Assembly: GCA_018663485.1 (NCBI GenBank)
Contig: JABJQI010000185.1
Coordinates: forward strand, 1-7,548
Source of the DNA: Opitutia bacterium
GTDB taxonomy: Bacteria > Verrucomicrobiota > Verrucomicrobiia > Opitutales > Coraliomargaritaceae
Direction: 5' to 3'
Length of the DNA: 7,548 nt
The position numbers were made by a program, and so were the translations under genes. A model generated the notes under the pieces. It was not told where the DNA came from, did not search any database, and was given only the letters and a program-made list of their open reading frames with translations. Shown piece by piece: positions 1 through 5,529 of the stretch (its first letter is position 1; the number at the start of each line of letters is the position of its first letter).

Positions 1-207
1 AGGCCGAGTGGATTCGCCACCAATATCAATAATCGTAGCGCCCGCCTGTACCATCTGATGAAAGTGCTGGAGCGCCTGAGCGAGATCTACAAAATCCCCA
101 CCATCTGAAAAAGAGTCTGGGGTCAGATTCAAAATCCCAACCATGTGAGTCTGCTGACCCAGCACTAAGCTGCGGCGTTGGGTAAAATAAGAAGTCGGCT
201 TAATCAT
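1..207 (-). CDS. folP: Dihydropteroate synthase FolP, N-terminal part (cut by window edge)
   Basis: Dihydropteroate synthase condenses p-aminobenzoate with 6-hydroxymethyl-dihydropterin pyrophosphate in the cytoplasm; it is the sulfonamide target. Only the first 69 codons are present and the frame is still open at base 1. The translation carries the family's N-terminal signature: GILNLTPDSFSDGG at residues 23-36 (first beta strand and the pterin/pyrophosphate loop) and IIDIGGESTRP at residues 59-69. The start chosen is the ATG at 207-205, about 20 residues before the signature as in E. coli FolP. It overlaps the pabC stop by 8 nt (200-207), which points to translational coupling. A second in-frame ATG lies at residue 22, immediately before the signature, but starting there would remove the usual N-terminal strand. 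The gene directly follows pabB and pabC, which make its substrate. Identity is very sure; the rest of the protein lies outside the window. Confidence 0.95.
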   Translation of the reverse strand, partial: MIKPTSYFTQRRSLVLGQQTHMVGILNLTPDSFSDGGDFVDLAQALQHFHQMVQAGATIIDIGGESTRP

Positions 208-1033
208 CTAATAATAGCACCGAATTCTTCATTTCCGCAGCCGACAATCCCGAGGTCAATGCATCCAACAGAGGCAGCGGTTCACTCTGCAGGATTAAAT
301 CAAGCCCTGAACCACAAATCGTATCCATTGATCGGATACCAACTGTCGAGTTCGTCAAGAACACCGCCTCCGCCTCCTGCAGCACTGCAGGAGAGTAGCT
401 CCCCTCTTCGACTGGGATAGCAAGCGACTCGGCAAGACGCAGCACTTCAGCTCGAATCACACCAGGTAAAATACCGGTCGATAGCGCGGGGGTACACAAG
501 CGCCCTTGCTTAATAAAAAACAAATTCGCTACCGTAGCCTCGGCCAACACACCTGCAGAATTCACTCGTAGCACATCTAAATATCCCTCCGCCCGAGCCG
601 ACTCCAACAGCAACATATTTTCCATGTAGTTGTGCGTCTTATGCCCGGCCAAGCGCGAATGCTCATTGATCGGGTTTGTTGTTGTTAGATGCAGTCGCGC
701 AGTCGCAATCGTAGCCATCACAGGCCGAGTGTAGACGTAGCAATCTGCGCCTGCCTCGGCTTTGAGCAGTGAGAGTTTCACCGTGCCATCGCGAAGTCCA
801 TCGGCTTGTACCAATTCGCGAATCGCAATCAACGTCTCCTCACGCGTGTAATTAAGCGGCAAACCTAGATCGACAGCAGAATCGTAAAACCGCTGCCAAT
901 GCGCCTCCCAAAAACACAGTCGGCCCTGCGACAGCTTAATTGTTTCAAAAATGCCAAAGCCATGCGCAAAGCCTGACTGAGTGGCATCCAACGCAGCGGC
1001 TTCTCCCGATTGAAGTATTATGATTTCAGACAT
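200..1033 (-). CDS. pabC: Aminodeoxychorismate lyase PabC (class IV PLP aminotransferase fold)
   Basis: A 277-aa protein of the fold-type IV PLP family (branched-chain/D-amino-acid aminotransferases and 4-amino-4-deoxychorismate lyase). Visible landmarks: HGFGIFETIKL at 24-34, the N-terminal active-site strand; HKTHNYMENM at 131-140, where K132 is the expected Schiff-base lysine; AEATVANLFF at 164-173 with the conserved glutamate E165; and TGILPGVIR at 186-194, the phosphate-binding turn. The length is normal for PabC. By family, the enzyme splits aminodeoxychorismate into p-aminobenzoate and pyruvate. From sequence alone, D-amino-acid or branched-chain aminotransferases look similar. The choice of PabC rests on context: the gene overlaps pabB by 16 nt (1018-1033) and folP by 8 nt, giving the order pabB-pabC-folP. 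No ribosome-binding site precedes the ATG, so translation is probably coupled to pabB. Confidence 0.9.
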   Translation of the reverse strand: MSEIIILQSGEAAALDATQSGFAHGFGIFETIKLSQGRLCFWEAHWQRFYDSAVDLGLPLNYTREETLIAIRELVQADGLRDGTVKLSLLKAEAGADCYVYTRPVMATIATARLHLTTTNPINEHSRLAGHKTHNYMENMLLLESARAEGYLDVLRVNSAGVLAEATVANLFFIKQGRLCTPALSTGILPGVIRAEVLRLAESLAIPVEEGSYSPAVLQEAEAVFLTNSTVGIRSMDTICGSGLDLILQSEPLPLLDALTSGLSAAEMKNSVLLLDD

Positions 1034-2400
1034 AAAGCATCCACAGTTTCACGAATCGCGCGGCCTTTATCGAGCGTTTCTTGATATTCACATTCAGGAA
1101 CTGAATCCCAGACAATTCCGCCGCCGACTTGATAATCCAAATGACCATCTTTTAGATGCAAGCTACGAATGGCAATATTGAACTCTGCATTGCCATCAAA
1201 GCCGATGTAACCGACGGACCCCGTATAGACTCCGCGGCGCGTCGGCTCGAGCTCCTCAATCACCTCCATCGCCCGCACCTTTGGCGCACCAGTAATGGAA
1301 CCACCAGGGAAAAAGGCATGAATGCAGTCAAAGACATCGTTGCCTTCAGCCAACACCGCTTTGACTTGAGCGGTCTGGTGAATCACGCGCGCATAGCGCT
1401 CTTGATGATACAATTGCTCCACACGCACAGAGCCAAACTCGGCGACACGGCCGAGATCATTGCGCTCCAAATCTACAATCATCAGCAGCTCCGCACGATC
1501 CTTCTCTGATATGCGCAGCGCCTCAGCATGCTCCGCATCCTCTTCGGGCGTCGCACCACGTGGCCGTGTGCCCTTGATCGGCCGCGTTTCGATCTGCCGC
1601 CCCTGCTTACGCAAAAACTGCTCGGGTGAAGTGGACAATACCGTAAAATCATCGGTGTGAATCAACGCACTATACGGCGCTGGATTTCCAGTACGCAGGG
1701 CTTGATAAAGCTGAATTGGGCAACCTTCGTAACGACACTTTGCACGTTGCGAAAGATTTACCTGATACACATCGCCGCTAGCAATATAGCTGCGCACCCG
1801 CTCCACCGCCTGCAAATAATCGGCGCGCTCAATATTCCACTCCCATTCGTCACGTTTCGGCTGGCTGGTGATTTTAAGCTCAGACGGATCAGATACAATC
1901 CCCTGCAGCTCGGCCAGCACCGTATCCTCATCTGCACGCATCCCCAGAGCGATGAGGCTCAGCTCACCCGTCTGATGGTTGAGCGCCGCAATGCCATCAT
2001 AGAATCCGAAATGAAGGTCTGGCATTTCCCGATCATCAATGGTCTGATTCGGCAGAATCTCGATTTGTCGCCCATAATCATACCCAAGAAAACCAACCGC
2101 ACCGCCAACAAAGGGAATGTCGATGGTATTCACGATAGAGTAGTTCGACATCAAGTCACGCATTAACGCTAGCCCATCACCTGTCGAACGAAGACCTTCA
2201 TCTGCGTTCAATGTTGAACGTTCCAGATACGCCCCATCCTTCCCCGCGAAGACCAGAAACGGATCGGCTCCGAAAAAGCTCCACTGGCCTAGTCCGTCGT
2301 TTGAAAGCGAACTATCCAGCACAAACGGCAAATGCTTGGCACCAAAACGCTCAATCAACTCGTCGACCGAAGGGGAACTCTGCAAGACGACGACCTTCAT
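1018..2400 (-). CDS. pabB: Aminodeoxychorismate synthase component I, PabB
   Basis: A 460-aa chorismate-using enzyme that aminates chorismate to aminodeoxychorismate with ammonia from a glutaminase partner. The N-terminal third is the component-I N domain. The C-terminal chorismate-binding domain runs from about 193 to 455. It has PIKGTRPRG at 274-282; the lysine K276 is the residue separating PabB from anthranilate synthase TrpE, which has alanine there. It also shows DLERNDLGRV at 310-319, VIHQTAQV with H341, FFPGGSITGAPK at 363-374, YTGSVGYI at 392-399 and ETLDKGRA at 441-448. All catalytic and magnesium-site motifs look intact. An in-frame TAG lies immediately upstream of the ATG, which fixes the start, and a GAGGAG lies 12 nt before it. 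No glutaminase domain (PabA/TrpG) is fused or adjacent, so I infer that the partner is encoded elsewhere, possibly a TrpG shared with tryptophan synthesis. First gene of the tightly packed pabB-pabC-folP set. Confidence 0.95.
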   Translation of the reverse strand: MKVVVLQSSPSVDELIERFGAKHLPFVLDSSLSNDGLGQWSFFGADPFLVFAGKDGAYLERSTLNADEGLRSTGDGLALMRDLMSNYSIVNTIDIPFVGGAVGFLGYDYGRQIEILPNQTIDDREMPDLHFGFYDGIAALNHQTGELSLIALGMRADEDTVLAELQGIVSDPSELKITSQPKRDEWEWNIERADYLQAVERVRSYIASGDVYQVNLSQRAKCRYEGCPIQLYQALRTGNPAPYSALIHTDDFTVLSTSPEQFLRKQGRQIETRPIKGTRPRGATPEEDAEHAEALRISEKDRAELLMIVDLERNDLGRVAEFGSVRVEQLYHQERYARVIHQTAQVKAVLAEGNDVFDCIHAFFPGGSITGAPKVRAMEVIEELEPTRRGVYTGSVGYIGFDGNAEFNIAIRSLHLKDGHLDYQVGGGIVWDSVPECEYQETLDKGRAIRETVDALCLKS

Positions 2401-2412
2401 CTAAACAGCACA

Positions 2413-2418
2413 CTCCTC
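2413..2418 (-). promoter_or_regulatory. Ribosome-binding site of pabB (GAGGAG)
   Basis: On the minus strand GAGGAG lies 12 nt before the pabB ATG. It is the clearest Shine-Dalgarno match before any start in this window, though its spacing is longer than the usual 5-9 nt. Its first base pair coincides with the end of the last hexamer repeat, so a change in repeat number would not alter the distance to the start codon. Confidence 0.6.
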
Positions 2419-2445
2419 ACTATCACTTTCACTTTCACTCTCACT
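2416..2445 (-). repeat. Five perfect AGTGAN hexamer repeats between lptF and pabB
   Basis: On the minus strand, five consecutive 6-bp units AGTGA+N fill 30 of the 49 bases between the lptF stop and the pabB start. The first five bases are identical in all five units; only the sixth differs (G, A, A, T, G in transcription order). In the frame one base after lptF the units read as Ser-Glu/Asp pairs with the changing base at the codon wobble position. In the lptF frame they give a run of TGA and TAG stops. It is either a simple slippage-prone repeat or the remains of a coding tail (see findings). Confidence 0.9.
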
Positions 2446-2449
2446 AGCT

Positions 2450-3601
2450 TTAGTGCCGATTCGCTCGTTGGATCAAATAGAAGCCAACCGCCTGAAAAAT
2501 GATATTGGGCAGCCAGATCAATAGATCTGGGCGTAGGCCACGGGCACCCTCTAACCAACTCACTGCGATAATCAGAAAATAATACGACATCGCAATGATC
2601 AGCGCGATCGCGAGGTTGGCGTAACTCTCTTTACGTCCGACCTGAATCGCAAGCGGCACTCCGAAAATTGCCAATGAGAACACCGAGAACGCCATGGCGA
2701 AGCTCTTCTGCATGTGCATCTGCACCTTCATGCGCCCCTTTGAAATACCTTCCATCGCTCCTGTCTCAGGCTCTGCGGCCAGCGCTTCATCTCGCCGTTC
2801 CATCAATTGCGCAAAGGTCATTTCCTTAATACGCGCCTGGCGCTGACTCTTTTCGCCAAAAATCTTGCCCATTGGCAATTCGATCGGCAGCTCGCCAAAA
2901 AAGAGCGAACGTATCGGCTCATTCGCCAGTTCCTCTGAACCTGAACCATCGCGTTGCTCTGCAGTGCCGTCTCTCAAAGTCAATACCAGCGCATTATTAG
3001 TTTTATCAAAATCAATTTCACCTTCCTTCGCGCGTAAAAACAATTTCACACGTTTCTCATCATCCAGTTCCCAGATCCAGAAATCTTGCATCAGCGGTCC
3101 ATCGCGATCGCCCATGTAAATAACATAGCCAGGGAATTCACGAATGAAACGCCGCTCCTCAATGAACCCAATCGGATTTTCACTGATGGCACTGACCATC
3201 AATTGCTTGTATGCTAAGCGCGACTGTGGCGCATAGTGCAAGTTCACCACTACCCCTGCAATCATACCAATAAACGAGATCACAAATACCGGCGATGCGA
3301 TCTGATAAAGGCTAATACCCGACGACTTCATTGCCGTAATCTCCTGCTGCGAGGACAACCGCCCCAACGCCATTAACGTGCCAGTCAACACCCCTAATGG
3401 CAAGGCATACGCCGCCACATAGGGAATCAATAACCCCATCAACTTGAGGAAAACGATAAAGTCCAGCTTCCCAGCAGCCACCAGTTCGGCAATATCACGC
3501 ATCGCATTGCCCAGCAGCAACACGAACACAAACAGCCCCATCGCTAAAGCGGTGGAGACCAGCACCTCCTTGAGGACATGACGATGTAGTAAATTAAGCA
3601 T
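2450..3601 (-). CDS. lptF: LptF/LptG family permease (YjgP/YjgQ), lipopolysaccharide export
   Basis: A 383-aa inner-membrane protein of the YjgP/YjgQ family. By family it is one of two membrane subunits that, with the ATPase LptB, lift lipopolysaccharide from the inner membrane toward LptC/LptA. Six membrane spans are visible in the family pattern: about 14-31, 49-78 and 101-122, then a large periplasmic domain (about 123-300, the beta-jellyroll region), then 301-320, 326-348 and 358-377. Characteristic motifs are EITAMKSSGISLYQI at 87-101 and, in the last two spans, YANLAIALIIAMSYYFLI and LPNIIFQAVGFYLI. The length is typical. LptF and LptG are hard to tell apart by eye, so the symbol is tentative; the partner subunit is not in this window. 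The ATG at 3601 gives the expected amphipathic N terminus, but I see no Shine-Dalgarno before it. The gene is 49 nt upstream of pabB on the same strand and divergent from pyrE. Confidence 0.88.
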   Translation of the reverse strand: MLNLLHRHVLKEVLVSTALAMGLFVFVLLLGNAMRDIAELVAAGKLDFIVFLKLMGLLIPYVAAYALPLGVLTGTLMALGRLSSQQEITAMKSSGISLYQIASPVFVISFIGMIAGVVVNLHYAPQSRLAYKQLMVSAISENPIGFIEERRFIREFPGYVIYMGDRDGPLMQDFWIWELDDEKRVKLFLRAKEGEIDFDKTNNALVLTLRDGTAEQRDGSGSEELANEPIRSLFFGELPIELPMGKIFGEKSQRQARIKEMTFAQLMERRDEALAAEPETGAMEGISKGRMKVQMHMQKSFAMAFSVFSLAIFGVPLAIQVGRKESYANLAIALIIAMSYYFLIIAVSWLEGARGLRPDLLIWLPNIIFQAVGFYLIQRANRH

Positions 3602-3608
3602 TTGCTAA

Positions 3609-3657
3609 AATCAGCAGTTAGTAGTCAGAACGCAGGAATCACAAGCCACAAGCAGAG
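3609..3657 (+). repeat. Seven degenerate 7-bp repeats, consensus ARYCASA
   Basis: Seven head-to-tail heptamers run without gaps from 3609 to 3657. Each begins with A, and six of the seven have A at position 5; examples are AGTCAGA, AATCACA and AGCCACA. The strict 7-bp phase over 49 bases is unlikely by chance. They resemble in style the degenerate heptanucleotide repeats (STRR type) known from cyanobacterial intergenic regions. No codon periodicity fits them. Confidence 0.7.
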
Positions 3658-3693
3658 AGAAATAATATTCTCCCTGCAGCGACGTTTCTCTCT
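3652..3693. repeat. Overlapping inverted repeats (two mutually exclusive hairpins)
   Basis: Two hairpins share one arm. The first pairs 3652-3661 with 3668-3677 (GCAGAGAGAA against TTCTCCCTGC, 9 of 10 pairs, 6-nt loop). The second pairs 3654-3662 with 3685-3693 (AGAGAGAAA against TTTCTCTCT, 9 perfect pairs, 22-nt loop). They cannot form together. They join the two heptamer arrays of the spacer. No run of T follows, so neither looks like an intrinsic terminator. They would lie in the pyrE leader only if its promoter lies upstream. Confidence 0.55.
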
Positions 3694-3720
3694 TCACACT
3701 TCGCGATTCACGCTTCAACC
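3686..3720 (-). repeat. Five degenerate 7-bp repeats in the opposite orientation (NNNNGAA)
   Basis: Read on the minus strand, five consecutive heptamers end in GAA: GGTTGAA, GCGTGAA, TCGCGAA, GTGTGAA and GAGAGAA. On the plus strand they read TTCNNNN and stop 7 nt before the pyrE ATG. The last unit forms one arm of the 9-bp perfect inverted repeat with the end of the other array, so the two arrays are arranged as a large imperfect inverted structure. Confidence 0.7.
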
Positions 3721-3727
3721 TGCCGTC

Positions 3728-4297
3728 ATGGATACCAAACAAGATGAAGTTCTCAAAATTTTCCGCGATGGCGGTGCGCTCCTCAGTGGTCACTTCCTAT
3801 TACGCTCAGGCTTGCACAGTGCTCACTTCTTTCAATGCGCTCAGGTCTGCCAATACATGGACAAAGTCACGCGAATGGCTGAACTTCTGATTGAAGATCT
3901 GAAAGGCTACGGCGCCACGACAGTCGTGGGCCCAGCAATGGGGGGCCTCGTCATTGGCCAAGAAGTGGCGCGCCAACTCGGCCTGCGCTTCGTTTTTCTC
4001 GAAAAAGTCGATGATAAGCTCGAACTGCGCCGCAACTTCAAATTCGCCCCGGGCGAAAAAGTCCTGATCGTCGAAGACGTCATCACCCGCGGTGGCCGCG
4101 TCCTCGAAGCCCTCGAACAATGCCGCAAGCACGGCGCAGAGCCAGTGGCAGTCGGCGTGATCGTCGACCGCAGCGCAGGCAAGACCACTTTCGACGTGCC
4201 ACATCACAGTCTCGCCGAGCTCAGCTTCCCAACCTACGCAGCCGACAATCTCCCACCCGAATTACAAGGCAGCGAAGCTACTAAGCCAGGCAGCTAA
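3728..4297 (+). CDS. pyrE: Orotate phosphoribosyltransferase PyrE (Thermus type)
   Basis: A 189-aa cytoplasmic type I phosphoribosyltransferase that joins orotate to PRPP to give OMP, the fifth step of pyrimidine synthesis. Visible motifs: GALLSGHFLLRSGLHS at 16-31, characteristic of the short Thermus-type branch; GPAMGGLVIGQEVA at 68-81; the flexible catalytic loop EKVDDKLELRRNF at 92-104, with K93 as the likely loop lysine; and the PRPP-binding loop VLIVEDVITRGGR at 112-124 with E116-D117. The C-terminal tail ends in KPGS as in that branch, but the cysteine pair (CPLC) I recall from Thermus-type members is replaced by LPPEL. The start is the ATG at 3728. The frame is open back to 3602, but that stretch is repeat sequence and has no family counterpart. 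No Shine-Dalgarno is visible. A DUF3817 gene follows after 20 nt. Confidence 0.94.
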   Translation: MDTKQDEVLKIFRDGGALLSGHFLLRSGLHSAHFFQCAQVCQYMDKVTRMAELLIEDLKGYGATTVVGPAMGGLVIGQEVARQLGLRFVFLEKVDDKLELRRNFKFAPGEKVLIVEDVITRGGRVLEALEQCRKHGAEPVAVGVIVDRSAGKTTFDVPHHSLAELSFPTYAADNLPPELQGSEATKPGS

Positions 4298-4317
4298 GCG
4301 AATCAATCGACGTTCTC

Positions 4318-4632
4318 ATGTTTAAATTCGACACCACTCTTAACCGCCTACGCAGCATTGGCATTTTCGAGGCCATTTCATTCCTATTACTACTAGGCGT
4401 TGCAATGCCGCTGAAGTACGCGTTCGGCCAGCCAGAAATGGTGCGAATTGTTGGCATGGCGCACGGCGTGCTTTGGGTCCTGTATGTCGGACTGGTTCTA
4501 CTCGGACAACTCGACTACAAGTGGCCATTAAAAACGACTGCGCTGCTACTGATAGCCAGCATGCTGCCATTTGGCCCGATGATTGCGGATGCCAAGTTAC
4601 TCAAAAAGGTCGGATGTCAGTCAGCCAATTAG
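4318..4632 (+). CDS. DUF3817 small integral membrane protein
   Basis: A 104-aa inner-membrane protein matching the DUF3817 family, whose function is unknown. Three hydrophobic spans are visible at about 13-31, 43-63 and 70-90. Family hallmarks are LRSIGIFEAISFLLLLG at 11-27 with E18 inside the first span, AMPLKYAFGQPE at 29-40, GMAHGVLWVLYV at 46-57 with H49, and SMLPFGPMIAD at 81-91. An acid in span 1 and a histidine in span 2 are typical of the family. It begins 20 nt after pyrE on the same strand and is probably cotranscribed, but nothing in the sequence links it to pyrimidine synthesis. No Shine-Dalgarno precedes the ATG. Its TAG overlaps the stop of the convergent methyltransferase gene by 4 nt (4629-4632). 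Confidence 0.88.
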   Translation: MFKFDTTLNRLRSIGIFEAISFLLLLGVAMPLKYAFGQPEMVRIVGMAHGVLWVLYVGLVLLGQLDYKWPLKTTALLLIASMLPFGPMIADAKLLKKVGCQSAN

Positions 4633-5375
4633 CTGCGCACCCAACGACTCGCTTGCGCGATGCTATATTGAAACTTGCGAGCGTGCTCACGGATCAGAAA
4701 CGGCATATCCCATTGCTTTTGTAACTCAAAGCTCGGTTCCAATGCGGAACGTAAGCCTGCAAACGAATCCTCCGCACTAACGCCGAGCCAATTCTCAGAC
4801 GGGGTGTATGCCTCGAGCCAGGTGAATGGCGTGGTAATGAGCAACTGCCCACCAGGTTTGAGTAACTGTGGCAAGCGCTGCAGCAGACGCATGGGCTCGG
4901 GCAAACGACAGATCAAGTTACAGGCTATCACTACATCGAATTGCCCAATGTCCTCGCGGATTTGCTGTGCGTCACCTTGCTCAAAATGCACGCGATTCGG
5001 ATCGATCGCAGCATCGACCTTAAGATCTAATAGCGTAGTAGCTGAGCCTTCATCCAACCGCCAAGCAGGATGTAGACCTTGCGTCTTCATCCGATTGGCC
5101 GCATCAATAAATGCCTGCGAATAATCGATACCAATCACTTCACGGCACGTTTTTGCCAGTTCAAAGGTAGAGCGTCCAACCGAGCAACCAAGATCTAATG
5201 CCCGCGGCGCATCGGTTAGCACTGTAGCATCAACCCCTTCGCTCACACAACGCTGTGGAAAGTCCAACGCATCTACAGCACCGAACGCATAAGGAAACTG
5301 CTCCTCTGCCCTGGCATAATGAAAGATTAAATACTGCTGCAACAGCTCGTCGGATTCGTAAGGATTTTTGGACAT
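4629..5375 (-). CDS. SAM-dependent methyltransferase, OvoA C-terminal-domain type (putative 4-mercaptohistidine N1-methyltransferase)
   Basis: A 248-aa class I methyltransferase. SAM motif I is ALDLGCSVGRSTFELA at 59-74, with the acidic residue after strand 2 in IGIDYS (D84). The FEQGDA block at 131-136 and VVIACNLICRL at 148-158 form the later Rossmann strands. The N terminus NPYESDELLQQYLIFHY (4-20) and the C-terminal blocks TPFTWLEAYTPSENWLG (182-198) and IREHARKFQYSIAQASRW (228-245) match my memory of the C-terminal domain of OvoA, the ovothiol enzyme that methylates the imidazole nitrogen of 4-mercaptohistidine. Here the domain stands alone: no sulfoxide-synthase (DinB/FGE) part is fused or nearby. 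The substrate is therefore inferred, and a related small imidazole or amine is possible. It starts 10 nt after a possible small membrane ORF and is likely the last gene of that set. Its stop overlaps the convergent DUF3817 stop. Confidence 0.82.
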   Translation of the reverse strand: MSKNPYESDELLQQYLIFHYARAEEQFPYAFGAVDALDFPQRCVSEGVDATVLTDAPRALDLGCSVGRSTFELAKTCREVIGIDYSQAFIDAANRMKTQGLHPAWRLDEGSATTLLDLKVDAAIDPNRVHFEQGDAQQIREDIGQFDVVIACNLICRLPEPMRLLQRLPQLLKPGGQLLITTPFTWLEAYTPSENWLGVSAEDSFAGLRSALEPSFELQKQWDMPFLIREHARKFQYSIAQASRWVRS

Positions 5376-5385
5376 GTGCTAAAGT

Positions 5386-5523
5386 CTATTCCGCGGGACC
5401 TGTATCTTCAACAGAATCGTCCACTTTCTGACTGCTCGTAATTTTTCCTGAGATCGTTTGAATGACAAAATACACCATCGAGACCACAATCAAGCTGGAC
5501 AAACCGCAGTACCCAAACGCCAA
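5386..5523 (-). CDS. Possible 45-aa single-span membrane protein (TTG start)
   Basis: Not a family I recognise. After the TAG of the metalloenzyme gene the same reading frame continues open for 47 codons to a TAG at 5386-5388. Starting at the TTG (5523-5521), 6 nt after that stop, it encodes 45 residues. Residues 3-22 are strongly hydrophobic (FGYCGLSSLIVVSMVYFVIQ), a clear membrane span, followed by a lysine-bearing turn and an acidic tail ending DTGPAE. It fills the 154-nt gap between the metalloenzyme and methyltransferase genes almost exactly, leaving 6 and 10 nt. That fits a small operon gene. Against it: no ATG start at the right place and no Shine-Dalgarno. Alternatives are chance, or a C-terminal extension reached by reading through the TAG. 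Confidence 0.4.
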   Translation of the reverse strand: MAFGYCGLSSLIVVSMVYFVIQTISGKITSSQKVDDSVEDTGPAE

Positions 5524-5529
5524 GAAGCG

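Larger units (their letters stand above)
3602..3727. promoter_or_regulatory. Divergent lptF/pyrE spacer, made largely of heptamer repeats
   Basis: This 126-nt spacer must hold the promoters of both lptF (leftward) and pyrE (rightward). I find no convincing -35/-10 pair on either strand. TAATAT on the plus strand (3663-3668) and TATTAT on the minus strand lie in the A+T-rich centre and are the best -10-like sequences. Most of the spacer is degenerate 7-bp repeats in two arrays, separated by short inverted repeats (listed separately). The plus-strand frame is open from 3602 into pyrE, but this looks accidental. Confidence 0.6.

Noticed and set aside
1657..2166. 169-codon open frame on the plus strand inside pabB
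   Set aside because: It is antisense to the conserved PabB coding sequence and its translation shows no domain or motif.
2413..2446. Tiny leader ORF of about 15 codons through the hexamers, ending at a TGA that overlaps the pabB ATG
   Set aside because: It needs a GTG start with no ribosome-binding site, and its Val-Lys-rich product shows nothing like an attenuator peptide.
3602..3727. Forty-two-codon N-terminal extension of PyrE starting at 3602
   Set aside because: The extension is the repeat-filled spacer read through by chance. Family members begin at about the ATG at 3728, and the extension has no family counterpart.
3806..4207. 133-codon open frame on the minus strand inside pyrE
   Set aside because: It is antisense to the well-conserved PyrE core; its composition simply mirrors PyrE codon use.
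237..4253. Fourteen-base match CGCAGCCGACAATC shared by the pabC 3' end and the pyrE 3' end
   Set aside because: Both copies are inside coding sequence in unrelated frames; one such match is expected by chance in a window this size.
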